The notes beneath the pieces were generated by a model, which had not been told where the DNA came from, did no database searches, and saw nothing but the letters and a program-made list of their open reading frames with translations. The position numbers were made by a program, and so were the translations under genes. From Chitinophagaceae bacterium (GTDB lineage Bacteria; Bacteroidota; Bacteroidia; Chitinophagales; Chitinophagaceae), in the NCBI GenBank assembly GCA_009996675.1, contig JAACZQ010000019.1:18174-82173 (forward strand): a DNA stretch of 64,000 nt. Reading direction: 5' to 3'. Numbering within the stretch: position 1 is the first letter of the stretch; every line of letters starts with the position of its first letter. Positions 1-8,925 of this stretch are shown here, one piece after another.

Positions 1-152
1 CTGCTGTGACTGTACATGAGACCGGAGCAGAAATTATTTTTGGCCATCATAATACCATCAATATCGGTCTGTGCCGAAACGGATTGTACAGCCAGTAAAA
101 GATATAAGAACAAGCCAGCCACAAGGCGATAGCTTTTTTGCTTTCGTTTCAT
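1..152 (-). CDS. Putative outer-membrane/secreted protein, 5' fragment
   Basis: The first 50 codons of a minus-strand gene whose remainder lies beyond the left edge. The ATG is at 152-150. The N-terminus reads as a Sec signal peptide: Lys/Arg-rich start, a Leu-rich core (LVAGLFLYLLLAV), then a cleavage-like VSAQ. The mature part begins TDIDGIMMAKNNFCSGLMYS. It starts 39 bases after the stop of the gene at 192-1274, in the same direction, so the two are probably co-transcribed. From faint memory, similar starts belong to beta-barrel proteins found beside such genes, but the fragment is too short to name. A secreted protein is well supported; the barrel assignment is a guess. Confidence 0.55.
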   Translation of the reverse strand, partial: MKRKQKSYRLVAGLFLYLLLAVQSVSAQTDIDGIMMAKNNFCSGLMYSHS

Positions 153-191
153 AACAAAGGTTTAGTTAAGGTTTCAATGGTAATAGCATGA

Positions 192-1274
192 CTAAAAGCG
201 TACGCTCATACCTATGTTCACGGCCAGGTCGGCAAAAGCGGCATCACCCTGTGCATACACACCGGTAATGGTTGTGCGCTGTTTGTCGGCATAACTCTGT
301 GTACGATCACGCTTGATGGCAAAGGGCACATAAGCGTAGAGATTCACCTTTTTTACAGCATAAGTAATACCGGGTTCTATACTGTACACATAACCGGGTC
401 TGCGGAAACCATAACTGCCATTGATGAGATCTGAAGCCGGCACACACTCATCGCGGAAACCGGCAGAGAGTGTGAGTTTATTGAAAGTGAAATTGGCACC
501 AAAACGAATCATGTACTGATCGGGCACACTCATCACATCACTGCCATACAATACGGCTGTTGCAGAAGGCGTCCCGCCACGGGCAGTAGATACGCCATTG
601 TGTTCGCGTGGATTGAGCAGGTAAAACAGGTTGCCATACAAACTCACTTTGCGGGAAAGGGTATAAAATGCATTGAGTTCACCGGTAAAACCAGTACCAC
701 CATCTCCCAGTTGGATTGACTGATCAACCGGACCCAACACGCGGGTACCGGTACTGGTATAAAAATAATCCTGCACTTTATAATCGCCGGTGGGCAGTTT
801 GATACCCAGTCCGGCCTGCAGGCTGAATTTCTTCATTTTATCAGGATTGGTCAACCAATGGTAAACCGTAAAGCGCATATCACCCATACCAAATGAACTG
901 GTACTGTGACGCGCAGCACCGCCATGCTCATAGAGAGAGCTGCGGGTATTGGAAATAATGGGCAGATTCACCCCCAGAGACCAGCGTTTATTAAGGATAC
1001 GTACAGCACTGAGATCAATGGCCATACTGTGATTGATCACCTGTGTACCCTGTGCAATGCGTTGCTTTTGTTCTTCAGTACCTACAAAATGACGAAATGA
1101 ATTGAAATAACGGGTATTGATATTCATAGTCCATTTGGCAGGAATAGTATCATGATTCTCAGCATGGTCCATGGTACACATACCACCCACACTACGAATA
1201 GCTACACAGCCCTGGGCATTCGCTTTCAGGCCGAAGAGCATGACCATAGCCGCCATGCAAATAAAGGATTTCAT
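192..1274 (-). CDS. Putative outer-membrane beta-barrel protein
   Basis: A 360-residue protein with a signal peptide (about residues 1-20, ending KANAQ). It then shows alternating aromatic and polar strands typical of an outer-membrane barrel (for example WSLGVNLPIIS, KVSLYGNLFYLL, LTLSAGFRDE) and a C-terminal Phe (MSVRF*), the usual terminal residue of barrel proteins. The mature N-terminus carries Cys and His (GCVAIRSVGGMCTMDHAENHD), which could bind metal, but this is only suggestive. It resembles the broad 'transporter / phenol-degradation MetA-like' barrel class by eye. It lies 48 bases downstream of the haloperoxidase-like gene on the same strand and is likely part of that operon. Substrate unknown. 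Confidence 0.6.
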   Translation of the reverse strand: MKSFICMAAMVMLFGLKANAQGCVAIRSVGGMCTMDHAENHDTIPAKWTMNINTRYFNSFRHFVGTEEQKQRIAQGTQVINHSMAIDLSAVRILNKRWSLGVNLPIISNTRSSLYEHGGAARHSTSSFGMGDMRFTVYHWLTNPDKMKKFSLQAGLGIKLPTGDYKVQDYFYTSTGTRVLGPVDQSIQLGDGGTGFTGELNAFYTLSRKVSLYGNLFYLLNPREHNGVSTARGGTPSATAVLYGSDVMSVPDQYMIRFGANFTFNKLTLSAGFRDECVPASDLINGSYGFRRPGYVYSIEPGITYAVKKVNLYAYVPFAIKRDRTQSYADKQRTTITGVYAQGDAAFADLAVNIGMSVRF

Positions 1275-1322
1275 TGTCTGTTAGTTTTTATGCGAAAAGG
1301 TTGGTTGTTGCAATGCGATGAA

Positions 1323-2648
1323 TTATTTTTTCATCTTCAAACGGTCAACGACATATTGACCAACCTTTCTGCCATAATCTGTACTAACAATACAGGAGCT
1401 GTGATAATGGATACCGCCATAAAAGCGGGCCCAGTTATTTTCTTCAGCAGCCTGCCTGAAAGACTTGAAACTGCGGTTTGGTATACCAAATTCCAGTTCG
1501 GTAGAATCCACATAAGCAAAATTATCGCCGAACACACTGGTCAGCGCTTCTGCCGCGGCCGATGAAATAGTGGAATGTCCACAGGTATATTCCGGGAAAG
1601 CAGGTGTTTGCAGGTAAGGGCGCCAATTGGGATCAATATGTTCATTGATCACAGTTTCCGGCCTTACGGTATTGTATTTATACTTGGCATACCAGCTTTG
1701 GATAAAGCCATCAAATAATGCAATAGCGGTTTTAGCGACAGCATATACATTGGTGGCAAAATCTGCATTGGCTTTTACAGCCGCAATACCTACAATACTC
1801 ATCCAGTGACCCGATGGCGAAAACTTTTTACTGCCGTACATCACATGCCCGGTTACATTCATCTTAAAGGGATTATCATCCCAGAATTCTGCAATGTGCT
1901 TTTGTTCGGGTGTGAGTGAATCGCCAGCTGTTTTGATGGCCATCACCTCCTTATAATAAGGACTCTGCTTATCGGTAATATTAAACGGAATGGGTTTGGG
2001 AGCATCAAATAATGAAGCACTGTCCATTACCATAGGTCTGATCTCTGCCCAATGGGGTTCTACCGCTGAGGCATACATAGGCGGTGTGGGTACCCAGCGT
2101 CCGGGCACTTTCAACACGGCATATTTTTCAGCACCGCGCGTCTCCAAATAATTATCCTTTTTACTCCAGCGGATGATATTCGCACTCACGCTGTCGGCCA
2201 GCACCCGGGATGCTTCAAGCACTTTTTTGCTCAATCCCAGAGAACGGGCTTTGTTGAGAATACTGTCCTGGTATACCTGCATACTTCCCTCGGGAAAAGT
2301 TACCATTTCCCCAACTTTCATATAGGCCAGCAATGTAGCCAGTTCTATATCCATATCAGGAGTAATGGCAGGAAGGCTGGGCTTTTTCAATCCGTTCAGC
2401 TGTCCACCCAATGATTCATATTGTGCCGGATAAGCAGCCGCAATTACTTCATAAGCTGCCACCGCTGCATAAGCATAATTCCTAGATGCCACCATTGGCG
2501 GGAAATTATTACCCATAACCACGGTATTCAATTCATGTACAGTTTGACTGAATAATCTGGGATCGTGGAGATATGTTTTATAATCTTCTTTGTTTTGGCA
2601 GCCCGCTATACACAGCATCAGCATAAGCCCACCCATGAGCTTTTTCAT
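1323..2648 (-). CDS. Vanadium-dependent haloperoxidase / PAP2-type lipoprotein (Ser-to-Cys variant)
   Basis: A 441-residue lipoprotein (lipobox CIAGC, Cys17), so probably membrane-anchored outside the cytoplasm. The C-terminal third has the vanadate/phosphate pocket of the vanadium haloperoxidase and PAP2 superfamily: Lys322 and Arg329 seven residues apart (KYKYNTVRP), Gly357-His358 (EYTCGHS), and Arg408 and His414 six apart (RFYGGIH). These spacings match fungal chloroperoxidase K353/R360, H404 and R490/H496. The Ser that usually precedes GH (S402 in chloroperoxidase) is Cys356 here. The family includes halide oxidisers and phosphatases, and sequence alone cannot separate them. A second copy at 8926-10236 keeps the Ser. 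Neighbours are an unrecognised protein upstream and a barrel protein downstream. Confidence 0.85.
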   Translation of the reverse strand: MKKLMGGLMLMLCIAGCQNKEDYKTYLHDPRLFSQTVHELNTVVMGNNFPPMVASRNYAYAAVAAYEVIAAAYPAQYESLGGQLNGLKKPSLPAITPDMDIELATLLAYMKVGEMVTFPEGSMQVYQDSILNKARSLGLSKKVLEASRVLADSVSANIIRWSKKDNYLETRGAEKYAVLKVPGRWVPTPPMYASAVEPHWAEIRPMVMDSASLFDAPKPIPFNITDKQSPYYKEVMAIKTAGDSLTPEQKHIAEFWDDNPFKMNVTGHVMYGSKKFSPSGHWMSIVGIAAVKANADFATNVYAVAKTAIALFDGFIQSWYAKYKYNTVRPETVINEHIDPNWRPYLQTPAFPEYTCGHSTISSAAAEALTSVFGDNFAYVDSTELEFGIPNRSFKSFRQAAEENNWARFYGGIHYHSSCIVSTDYGRKVGQYVVDRLKMKK

Positions 2649-2710
2649 AGATCAGTTCCGTTTAATAAATAGTCTTGGTAGTAGAGAAAATGGTCGAGAA
2701 AGGGTAAATA

Positions 2711-3271
2711 TTACCCTGCAGTTACCGGCGGATGATCAATGTCTTTTTCATACCCTGCCGCTAAATGGTCATTGCTGTGCCCGGCTAAAGTCTGTACCGG
2801 TGTCACATCCCTAAACTGCCAGGAAAAAGAATGATCTCCGGTAAAATCCGAGAGCGAGAACTTCAATGCCTGTGGCTGATTGGGTATATTCTGGGTTGAT
2901 TTTGTAACAGCATAATCATTGGCCAGTCCGAGGAACACTTCCCGTGCATTACGGATACCGGCTTTTTCGATGTTGGGAACACATAAGAGTTCCAGTGAAT
3001 CGCGGTAGAAACGGCGCTTCACAAAATGATAGGTAACACCATTGATATCTATATTGCCGGATGCATTTTCGAATTCGGCAGTATTGGCCCCATAAGGTGT
3101 GCTGGCCGGCACTTTAATGTGCAGGAGCATGGACTCATCATAACTGTTCTCATACAGTGATGCTTCAAAAGCCCGGTCCGAAGCAGTTTCCATACAGGTC
3201 AGTATCAGGCGGTAACCGCCCAGGCTCAGCATCAGCAGCCCCAATACCAGTATGGAAACAATCTTCTTCAC
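2711..3271 (-). CDS. Unrecognised secreted or membrane-anchored protein
   Basis: A 186-residue protein starting at a GTG. An N-terminal hydrophobic stretch (about residues 4-20, IVSILVLGLLMLSLGGY) is followed by a soluble region of about 165 residues. I do not recognise the family. The text looks beta-rich and contains a late DHSFSWQF segment and a His/Asp-containing C-terminus (AGHSNDHL, DIDHPP). It sits 18 bases downstream of the GH65 gene and 62 bases upstream of the haloperoxidase-like gene, all on the minus strand, so it is likely in the same transcript. No function proposed. Confidence 0.65.
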   Translation of the reverse strand: MKKIVSILVLGLLMLSLGGYRLILTCMETASDRAFEASLYENSYDESMLLHIKVPASTPYGANTAEFENASGNIDINGVTYHFVKRRFYRDSLELLCVPNIEKAGIRNAREVFLGLANDYAVTKSTQNIPNQPQALKFSLSDFTGDHSFSWQFRDVTPVQTLAGHSNDHLAAGYEKDIDHPPVTAG

Positions 3272-3289
3272 AAAATAAATATAAGGATT

Positions 3290-5323
3290 TTATTCAACCG
3301 TATAGGTTTTTTTATCAACGCCAACCCCGGTTATGCGTAGTTTTTTCCAGTTCTTGGGCAGGGCCGATTTGATTTGTGTTAGCCCCTTGGGGGTGATATC
3401 AAGCCCGCCGAAACCCATTAGCACAGCCTGTAAGATTCCACCTGCCCCGGTAGCAAAATAAGGATTGGTTCCTCCCTTGGTTTCTGCAATCACCCGGAAG
3501 GGGGGATTGAGGTTGGGCTCATACGCATCTTTGAAAAAATGTCCGGCTTTCTCCCCATTACCCAAGCGGGCATACAGCAACGCAAAAATGGCCTGTGTCA
3601 TGGCCGGGGTTCCCTCATTGGGCACCCGGGTTTCATAATACTGGAGATCAGCCAGTACCCGTGCAGGGTCACTGACTTCTTTTAATGGATAAGACAGCAG
3701 GTTTACATCGGCTTGTTTGATACCCTCTCCGTTATAGGCCGCATGTTCACGGGTTACCCCGTTCGGCATTTTGAGGATGGGAATATGCTGTGCCACATGC
3801 GCCCAGTCCGGGTCTGCTTTCAGCTTCAGCAACCGCGCGGCTTCTGTGGCATAATTCAATACCGCTTTCGCCGAAGCATTGGTCCAGGCATTATTGTCTA
3901 CATTCTCTGCCCACTCATCGGCTGCCACCACATTATTGATATCGTATTTCCCCGGCCCATTGCGCTCTACACGGCTGGCCCAGAAATCGGCAGTTTCTTT
4001 CAAGAGCGGCCATCCCTTTTCACGCAGCCATACGGTATCCTGTGTAACACAATAATAATTCCAGGCAGCAATACCCACACAGGCAGTGATATGGTGTTCG
4101 AATGGACCGCTCAATGCCCATACCGGTGTTTCTTCTACGCCAGTGGCAGCACTTTCCCAGGGGAACATGGCACCTTTATACCCATGACTGAATGCATTTT
4201 TCCGGGCAGCAGGTAAACGGTTATACCGGTATTCCACCATGCTTTTCGCCATCTCCGGTTGCAGTACCAGCAAGGCCGGATACATCCATAATTCGGTATC
4301 CCAGAACACATGGCCATTATACCCCAGTCCGCTTAAACCCATGGGTGAGGGGCTGTAATCATATCCCTCCCGTACAAAAGAATACAGGTGATACATCATG
4401 CTGTGAACATCCTGCTGGGCCTGCGGATCTCCTTCAATCTGTATATCACTCTGCCATAGTTTGGACCAGGCCTGCTGATGAAAACGCAGCAGGAGGTCAC
4501 GACCCTCCAGTTTGGCAAACAGCGTCATGCGCTCTGCTTCATTCAGCGGATCATCGTGATGTGCACTGGTAATGGAAGAACCGGCAATGGAAAAGCGATA
4601 GGTAGTACCCGCTTTCAGTGTTTTGCCAAACTTCATCAGGTGGCGGTTATTATCCCACATTTCATGAATCACACGGGGTTCTTCTCCATGTTTCTCTGAA
4701 AATAAAAATGTATTGGAAGCACACATCTGCAGCTTTCCGGTAGGACTTTTGGCAGTAGAGGTAAGGAGACTAATGGTTACATGTGGACGATCGATCTCAT
4801 TATAATAATTCTGAACATCTTTCAGTGCATCGGGCGCTTCCATCACCGAAGCAGCGTTCAGGGTTATATCTTTTTTAGCAGTGATTTCCACATCCATCAA
4901 TACCGTAAAGGGCAAATGACGCAGTGAATAGTAAGTATAGCGTATACTGGCTTTATCGCCATAATCAAAACGGGTGGTGAAAGAAGCCTGTTTCATATCC
5001 AGCTCCTGCTGAAAACCCCGGGTATCAGCTGCACTGATTTCTTTTCCATCAATACCCAACTGCATATTCAGCAGATTAAAGCTGCGCAGGAAATTACTCA
5101 CGCGGCCGCGACCATATAAATCGTAAGCACCAGCCAGTACCACATCTTTTACTTTGAAGGGTTCCGGGGAAGAAACAATGCCAATCATACCATTAGCAAC
5201 CGTAATACCGTAATAACCGGAAGGGTTTATGGCCGTAGCGCTAATCTTCCAGGGATCCTGTGCCATTACCTGTTTTCCAGACAGGCAAAAGAAAACCGCG
5301 AAAAGCAAGATCAATCGTTTCAT
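3290..5323 (-). CDS. Secreted GH65 family alpha-glucosidase (kojibiose-hydrolase-like)
   Basis: A 677-residue protein with a signal peptide (residues 1-21, QVMAQ). It has the GH65 layout: an N-terminal beta-sandwich (about 25-260), a linker, an (alpha/alpha)6 barrel (about 300-640; NGHVFWDTELWMYPALL, FPWESAATGVEETP) and a short C-terminal strand region. The likely general acid is Glu470 (AADEWAENVDNNAWTN) and the likely base Glu614 (IAETKGGTNPYFATGAGG). A Glu at the base position is what inverting GH65 hydrolases carry, as in the characterised Flavobacterium johnsoniae kojibiose hydrolase; the phosphorylases lack it. I therefore infer a hydrolase of an alpha-glucoside rather than a phosphorylase. 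It is the first gene of a minus-strand run and is divergent from the FG-GAP lipoprotein at 5374. Exact substrate unproven. Confidence 0.85.
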   Translation of the reverse strand: MKRLILLFAVFFCLSGKQVMAQDPWKISATAINPSGYYGITVANGMIGIVSSPEPFKVKDVVLAGAYDLYGRGRVSNFLRSFNLLNMQLGIDGKEISAADTRGFQQELDMKQASFTTRFDYGDKASIRYTYYSLRHLPFTVLMDVEITAKKDITLNAASVMEAPDALKDVQNYYNEIDRPHVTISLLTSTAKSPTGKLQMCASNTFLFSEKHGEEPRVIHEMWDNNRHLMKFGKTLKAGTTYRFSIAGSSITSAHHDDPLNEAERMTLFAKLEGRDLLLRFHQQAWSKLWQSDIQIEGDPQAQQDVHSMMYHLYSFVREGYDYSPSPMGLSGLGYNGHVFWDTELWMYPALLVLQPEMAKSMVEYRYNRLPAARKNAFSHGYKGAMFPWESAATGVEETPVWALSGPFEHHITACVGIAAWNYYCVTQDTVWLREKGWPLLKETADFWASRVERNGPGKYDINNVVAADEWAENVDNNAWTNASAKAVLNYATEAARLLKLKADPDWAHVAQHIPILKMPNGVTREHAAYNGEGIKQADVNLLSYPLKEVSDPARVLADLQYYETRVPNEGTPAMTQAIFALLYARLGNGEKAGHFFKDAYEPNLNPPFRVIAETKGGTNPYFATGAGGILQAVLMGFGGLDITPKGLTQIKSALPKNWKKLRITGVGVDKKTYTVE

Positions 5324-5352
5324 AATGCTTAATTTGTAGTATTAACCTGAGT

Positions 5353-5360
5353 CAAATTTA
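5353..5360 (-). promoter_or_regulatory. Candidate -7 box (TAAATTTG) for the GH65 operon
   Basis: Read on the minus strand this is TAAATTTG, a full match to the Bacteroidota -7 consensus TAnnTTTG. It lies 30 bases upstream of the GH65 start, giving a short leader. I do not see a clear -33 TTTG at the usual distance. The intergenic gap is only 50 bases and must also hold the promoter of the divergent gene at 5374; a weaker plus-strand candidate is TAATTTG at 5330-5336. Confidence 0.35.
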
Positions 5361-5373
5361 CTCTAAACCCTGT

Positions 5374-8300
5374 ATGAAACCCTGCTTTTTTGGGGTGGCT
5401 TGCCTATTCCTGCTACTGGGCTGCCAATCCCGTCCAACCCTGTTTGAATCGGTGACACCGGAAAAATCCGGCATCCGGTTCGCAAATCATATTGCCGAAA
5501 CCGAACAGCTGAATATTCTCAACTACGAATACCTCTATAATGGCGGTGGCGTAGGCGTGGGTGATTTCAACAACGACAGCCTGCCCGATCTCTATTTCAC
5601 AGGCAATATGGTTCCCAATAAACTCTACCTTAACAAGGGCAATTTCAAATTTGAAGATATTACCGAAGCAGCCGGGGTGGATGGTGCCGGCAGGTGGAGC
5701 AAGGGTGCCAGTATTGTGGATATTAACAATGATGGCTTAATGGATATTTATGTGTGTACTGCTGTACTACCCGACAGCAATGCACGCAAAAATCTCTTGT
5801 ACATCAACCGCGGCATCAATAAAGCCACAGGCCTTCCGGTATTTGAGGAATCAGCTGCCGCTTACGGACTGGCCGATGCTTCCAATACACATATGGCTGC
5901 TTTCTTTGACTATGATAACGATGGTGATCTGGATGTTTACCTCCTGCTCAATGACCTGGATGGCACTTATCCCAATGAATTTCGTCCCATCAGAAAAGAC
6001 GGTTCCTGGCCCAATACCGATAAACTTTTGGAGAACCGGTTCGACAGTACACTGGGACATGCGGTCTTCTCCGACGTATCTGCCCGTGCGGGTATTCTGA
6101 TTGAAGGACATGGCCTGGGTGTGAGCATTGCCGATATTAACCAGGATGGATGGAAAGATATTTATGTAAGCAATGATTATCTGTCCAACAATATACTGTA
6201 CATCAATAATGGCAATGGCACATTTACCGATCAGTCGTGCATCTATTTCAAACATACCAGTAAGAATGCCATGGGTAATGATATTGCCGATATCAATAAC
6301 GATGGGTATGCCGACATTATTGAAACCGATATGATGCCGGCTGATAACTATCGTCTGAAAATGATGCATTCCGATATCAGTTACCAGACTTTCCAGAACA
6401 GCGACCGTTTTGGTTACCAATATCAGTATCCCCGCAACACATTACAATTGAATCAGGGATTTTCACCCGGTGATTCTGCCAGACCGGTATTCAGTGAGAT
6501 TGCTTATTTGAGTGGTGTGGCGCAAACCGACTGGAGTTGGTCGCCACTGCTGGCAGATATGGATAATGATGGGTTCCGCGACCTGATCGTTAGTAATGGC
6601 CTGCCGAAAGATATGTCGGACAAGGATTTTATGGCTTACCGCCAGAATGCTGTTGCCAATGCCCCGCTGACAACGGTCTTACAGCAATTGTCGGAGGTGA
6701 AGATCAGCAATTACATTTATCGCAATAACGGCGATCTGCAATTCACTGATATGACCAAGGCCTGGGGTTGGGACTTCCCTACTTTCTCTGCGGGCATGGC
6801 GTATGCTGATCTGGATGGTGATGGTGACCTGGATGTGGTGATCAATAATTCCAACATGCCGGTTACACTGCTGCGCAACAAAGAATCGGAAGCCAAAATC
6901 CAAACACATTACCTGCGAGTTGCGCTGAAAGGAACAGCTTTCAATAGGCATGGTATTGGTGCCAACATCAGTTTATTTTACCAGGGCAAACAACAAAATA
7001 CAGAACTTACCCCTTACCGGGGCTATCTCTCTACGGTGGAAACAGCCGCACATTTTGGGTTGGGTAATAGTACCAAGGTGGATTCATTAGTCATACACTG
7101 GCCCGATCACCGCAGGCAGGTGATCAAAAATCCTGGCATAGATCGGGTATTGCAAGTGTCATACGATACATCGGCACCCGTTGTGCCGGTTCATCCGCCG
7201 CAGGCAACATCTCCATCATTATTTGCCGAAGTAAAAAATGCCGGAGACCTACGCTTTGTTTTTTCAGAAATCGACTTTATTGATTTTGATATTCAAAAAT
7301 TATTACCGCATAAATTTACACAATACGGCCCTTCACTGGCTGCCGGCGATCTGAATAGCGACGGGCTGGATGACCTGGTCGTTGGCGGCGGTTCTCCTTT
7401 CCATGCGTCTGCTTTTTTTCAGCAACCCAATGGGAAATTTATACGCAAGAAAATGCCCGGCTTCAATGAGCCACAGTTACAGGATGATGCCGGCATTTGT
7501 TTACTGGATGCAGACCAGGATGGCGATCTGGATATTTACATAGCATCCGGTGGTGCTGAAAACGAACCACAGACAAAAGCCTATACCGATCATTTTTACC
7601 TGAATGATGGCAAAGGTAATTTCACAGAACTGAGTAATACTGATTTTACCAATAACCGAACCAGCAAGAGCTGTGTAATTGCGGCAGATTATGACCGCGA
7701 CGGCGATCTGGATATCTTCCTTGGCGGAAGGATCTTACCGGGACAGTACCCCATGCCCGTGAGCAGTTTTATTTACCGCAATGATAGCAAAGCAGGGAAA
7801 ATCATCTTTACAGATGTTACCCGGACTGTTGCACCTGAAATGCAGCATATTGGTATGATCACATCGGCCCGCTGGTCGGATATGAATAATGATAACCAAC
7901 CCGATCTGTTGTTAACAACCGACTGGGGTAGCATACAGGTATTCCGCAATGAAAAAGGGGTGCTGAAAAAAGTAAGCACAGGCCAGGAACAACAAACCGG
8001 CTGGTGGAACAGTATTACCGCCGCCGATCTGGACAATGATGGTGATATGGATTATGTGGTAGGTAATTATGGTAACAATGGTTTCCTGCAACCCAGACCT
8101 GAGACCCCGGTTCGCGGTTATGCTAAAGACTTTGACAATAATTCCAGCTTAGATGCCGTATTCAGTACTTATTTGCCTACAGGTGTACGCGGGCCATTGA
8201 AAGAATACCCCATAGTAGCCCGTGATCTCTTTCTGAAGGAACTGACAGTATTTAAAGAGCGATACCCCAATTATGCTTCTTATGCCAAGAGTGATATAGG

Positions 8301-8922
8301 ACAGTTATTCCCGGAACAACTTATGAACAATGCCTACAAAGTACAGGCAACTAATTTTCATACCGGCTGGTTAGAGAACAAAGGTAATTTTCAACTGGAA
8401 TGGCACACACTGCCTATTGAAGCACAGTTTGCACCGGTATATGGCATGGTGGCGCGCGATTTTAATGGCGATGGCTGGGTAGATATAGCGCTCTGTGGTA
8501 ATGAATATTCCATGGCACCCTATCTGGGCAGGTACGATGCGCTGAATGGCCTGGTATTACTCAATAAAAGCAAAGGGCAATTTCAAGCACTCAGTCTGCC
8601 GGAAAGCGGTTTATGGATTCCCGGTAATGCAAAATCCCTGGTTGAAATGAGTATTGGTAAAAACTATGCACTGGTAGCCGGACAAAACAGGGATATGCTG
8701 AAAGCCTTCTCCGCACAACGCTACAGCTTCCCGGTTATACCCGCTAAACCAGGAGAATCCTTTGCCATCGTTACTTTAAAAAATGGCAGCACCCGGCGGG
8801 AAGAATTGTATACCGGCAACGGCTTTCTCTCCCAGTCTGTCCCCATGCTAACCCTGACACCAGCCATACAGGAAATCAAATTTGTACAAACGAATGGCAG
8901 TTCCAGAATTGTAAAACCCTAA
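5374..8922 (+). CDS. Giant FG-GAP/VCBS-repeat lipoprotein with ASPIC/UnbV domain (CRTAC1-like)
   Basis: An 1182-residue lipoprotein (lipobox LLLGC, Cys17). The body is a run of calcium-binding-type FG-GAP/VCBS blades with the pattern DxNxDGxxD, for example DFNNDSLPDLYF, DINNDGLMDIYV, DYDNDGDLDVYL and DLDGDGDLDVVI, which form a beta-propeller. An ASPIC/UnbV module lies near residues 515-600 (RGYLSTVETAAHFGLG, then VDSLVIHWPD). A second propeller follows (DLNSDGLDDLVVGGG, DYDRDGDLDIFLGGR). The architecture matches Bacteroidota CRTAC1-family surface proteins, thought to bind ligands or carbohydrate; no catalytic site is visible. Three bases separate its stop from the haloperoxidase-like start, so the two are translationally linked. 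Two paralogs lie at 11223-17872. Confidence 0.88.
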   Translation: MKPCFFGVACLFLLLGCQSRPTLFESVTPEKSGIRFANHIAETEQLNILNYEYLYNGGGVGVGDFNNDSLPDLYFTGNMVPNKLYLNKGNFKFEDITEAAGVDGAGRWSKGASIVDINNDGLMDIYVCTAVLPDSNARKNLLYINRGINKATGLPVFEESAAAYGLADASNTHMAAFFDYDNDGDLDVYLLLNDLDGTYPNEFRPIRKDGSWPNTDKLLENRFDSTLGHAVFSDVSARAGILIEGHGLGVSIADINQDGWKDIYVSNDYLSNNILYINNGNGTFTDQSCIYFKHTSKNAMGNDIADINNDGYADIIETDMMPADNYRLKMMHSDISYQTFQNSDRFGYQYQYPRNTLQLNQGFSPGDSARPVFSEIAYLSGVAQTDWSWSPLLADMDNDGFRDLIVSNGLPKDMSDKDFMAYRQNAVANAPLTTVLQQLSEVKISNYIYRNNGDLQFTDMTKAWGWDFPTFSAGMAYADLDGDGDLDVVINNSNMPVTLLRNKESEAKIQTHYLRVALKGTAFNRHGIGANISLFYQGKQQNTELTPYRGYLSTVETAAHFGLGNSTKVDSLVIHWPDHRRQVIKNPGIDRVLQVSYDTSAPVVPVHPPQATSPSLFAEVKNAGDLRFVFSEIDFIDFDIQKLLPHKFTQYGPSLAAGDLNSDGLDDLVVGGGSPFHASAFFQQPNGKFIRKKMPGFNEPQLQDDAGICLLDADQDGDLDIYIASGGAENEPQTKAYTDHFYLNDGKGNFTELSNTDFTNNRTSKSCVIAADYDRDGDLDIFLGGRILPGQYPMPVSSFIYRNDSKAGKIIFTDVTRTVAPEMQHIGMITSARWSDMNNDNQPDLLLTTDWGSIQVFRNEKGVLKKVSTGQEQQTGWWNSITAADLDNDGDMDYVVGNYGNNGFLQPRPETPVRGYAKDFDNNSSLDAVFSTYLPTGVRGPLKEYPIVARDLFLKELTVFKERYPNYASYAKSDIGQLFPEQLMNNAYKVQATNFHTGWLENKGNFQLEWHTLPIEAQFAPVYGMVARDFNGDGWVDIALCGNEYSMAPYLGRYDALNGLVLLNKSKGQFQALSLPESGLWIPGNAKSLVEMSIGKNYALVAGQNRDMLKAFSAQRYSFPVIPAKPGESFAIVTLKNGSTRREELYTGNGFLSQSVPMLTLTPAIQEIKFVQTNGSSRIVKP

Positions 8923-8925
8923 CGC

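Noticed and set aside
3713..4216. A 167-codon plus-strand reading frame.
   Set aside because: Antisense of the GH65 barrel region; no recognisable domain or promoter.
5851..6420. A 189-codon minus-strand reading frame rich in Ile and Val.
   Set aside because: It is the antisense reading of the DxNxDGxxD repeats of the FG-GAP gene at 5374. Asp/Asn-rich repeats leave long open antisense frames of low-complexity Ile/Val text.
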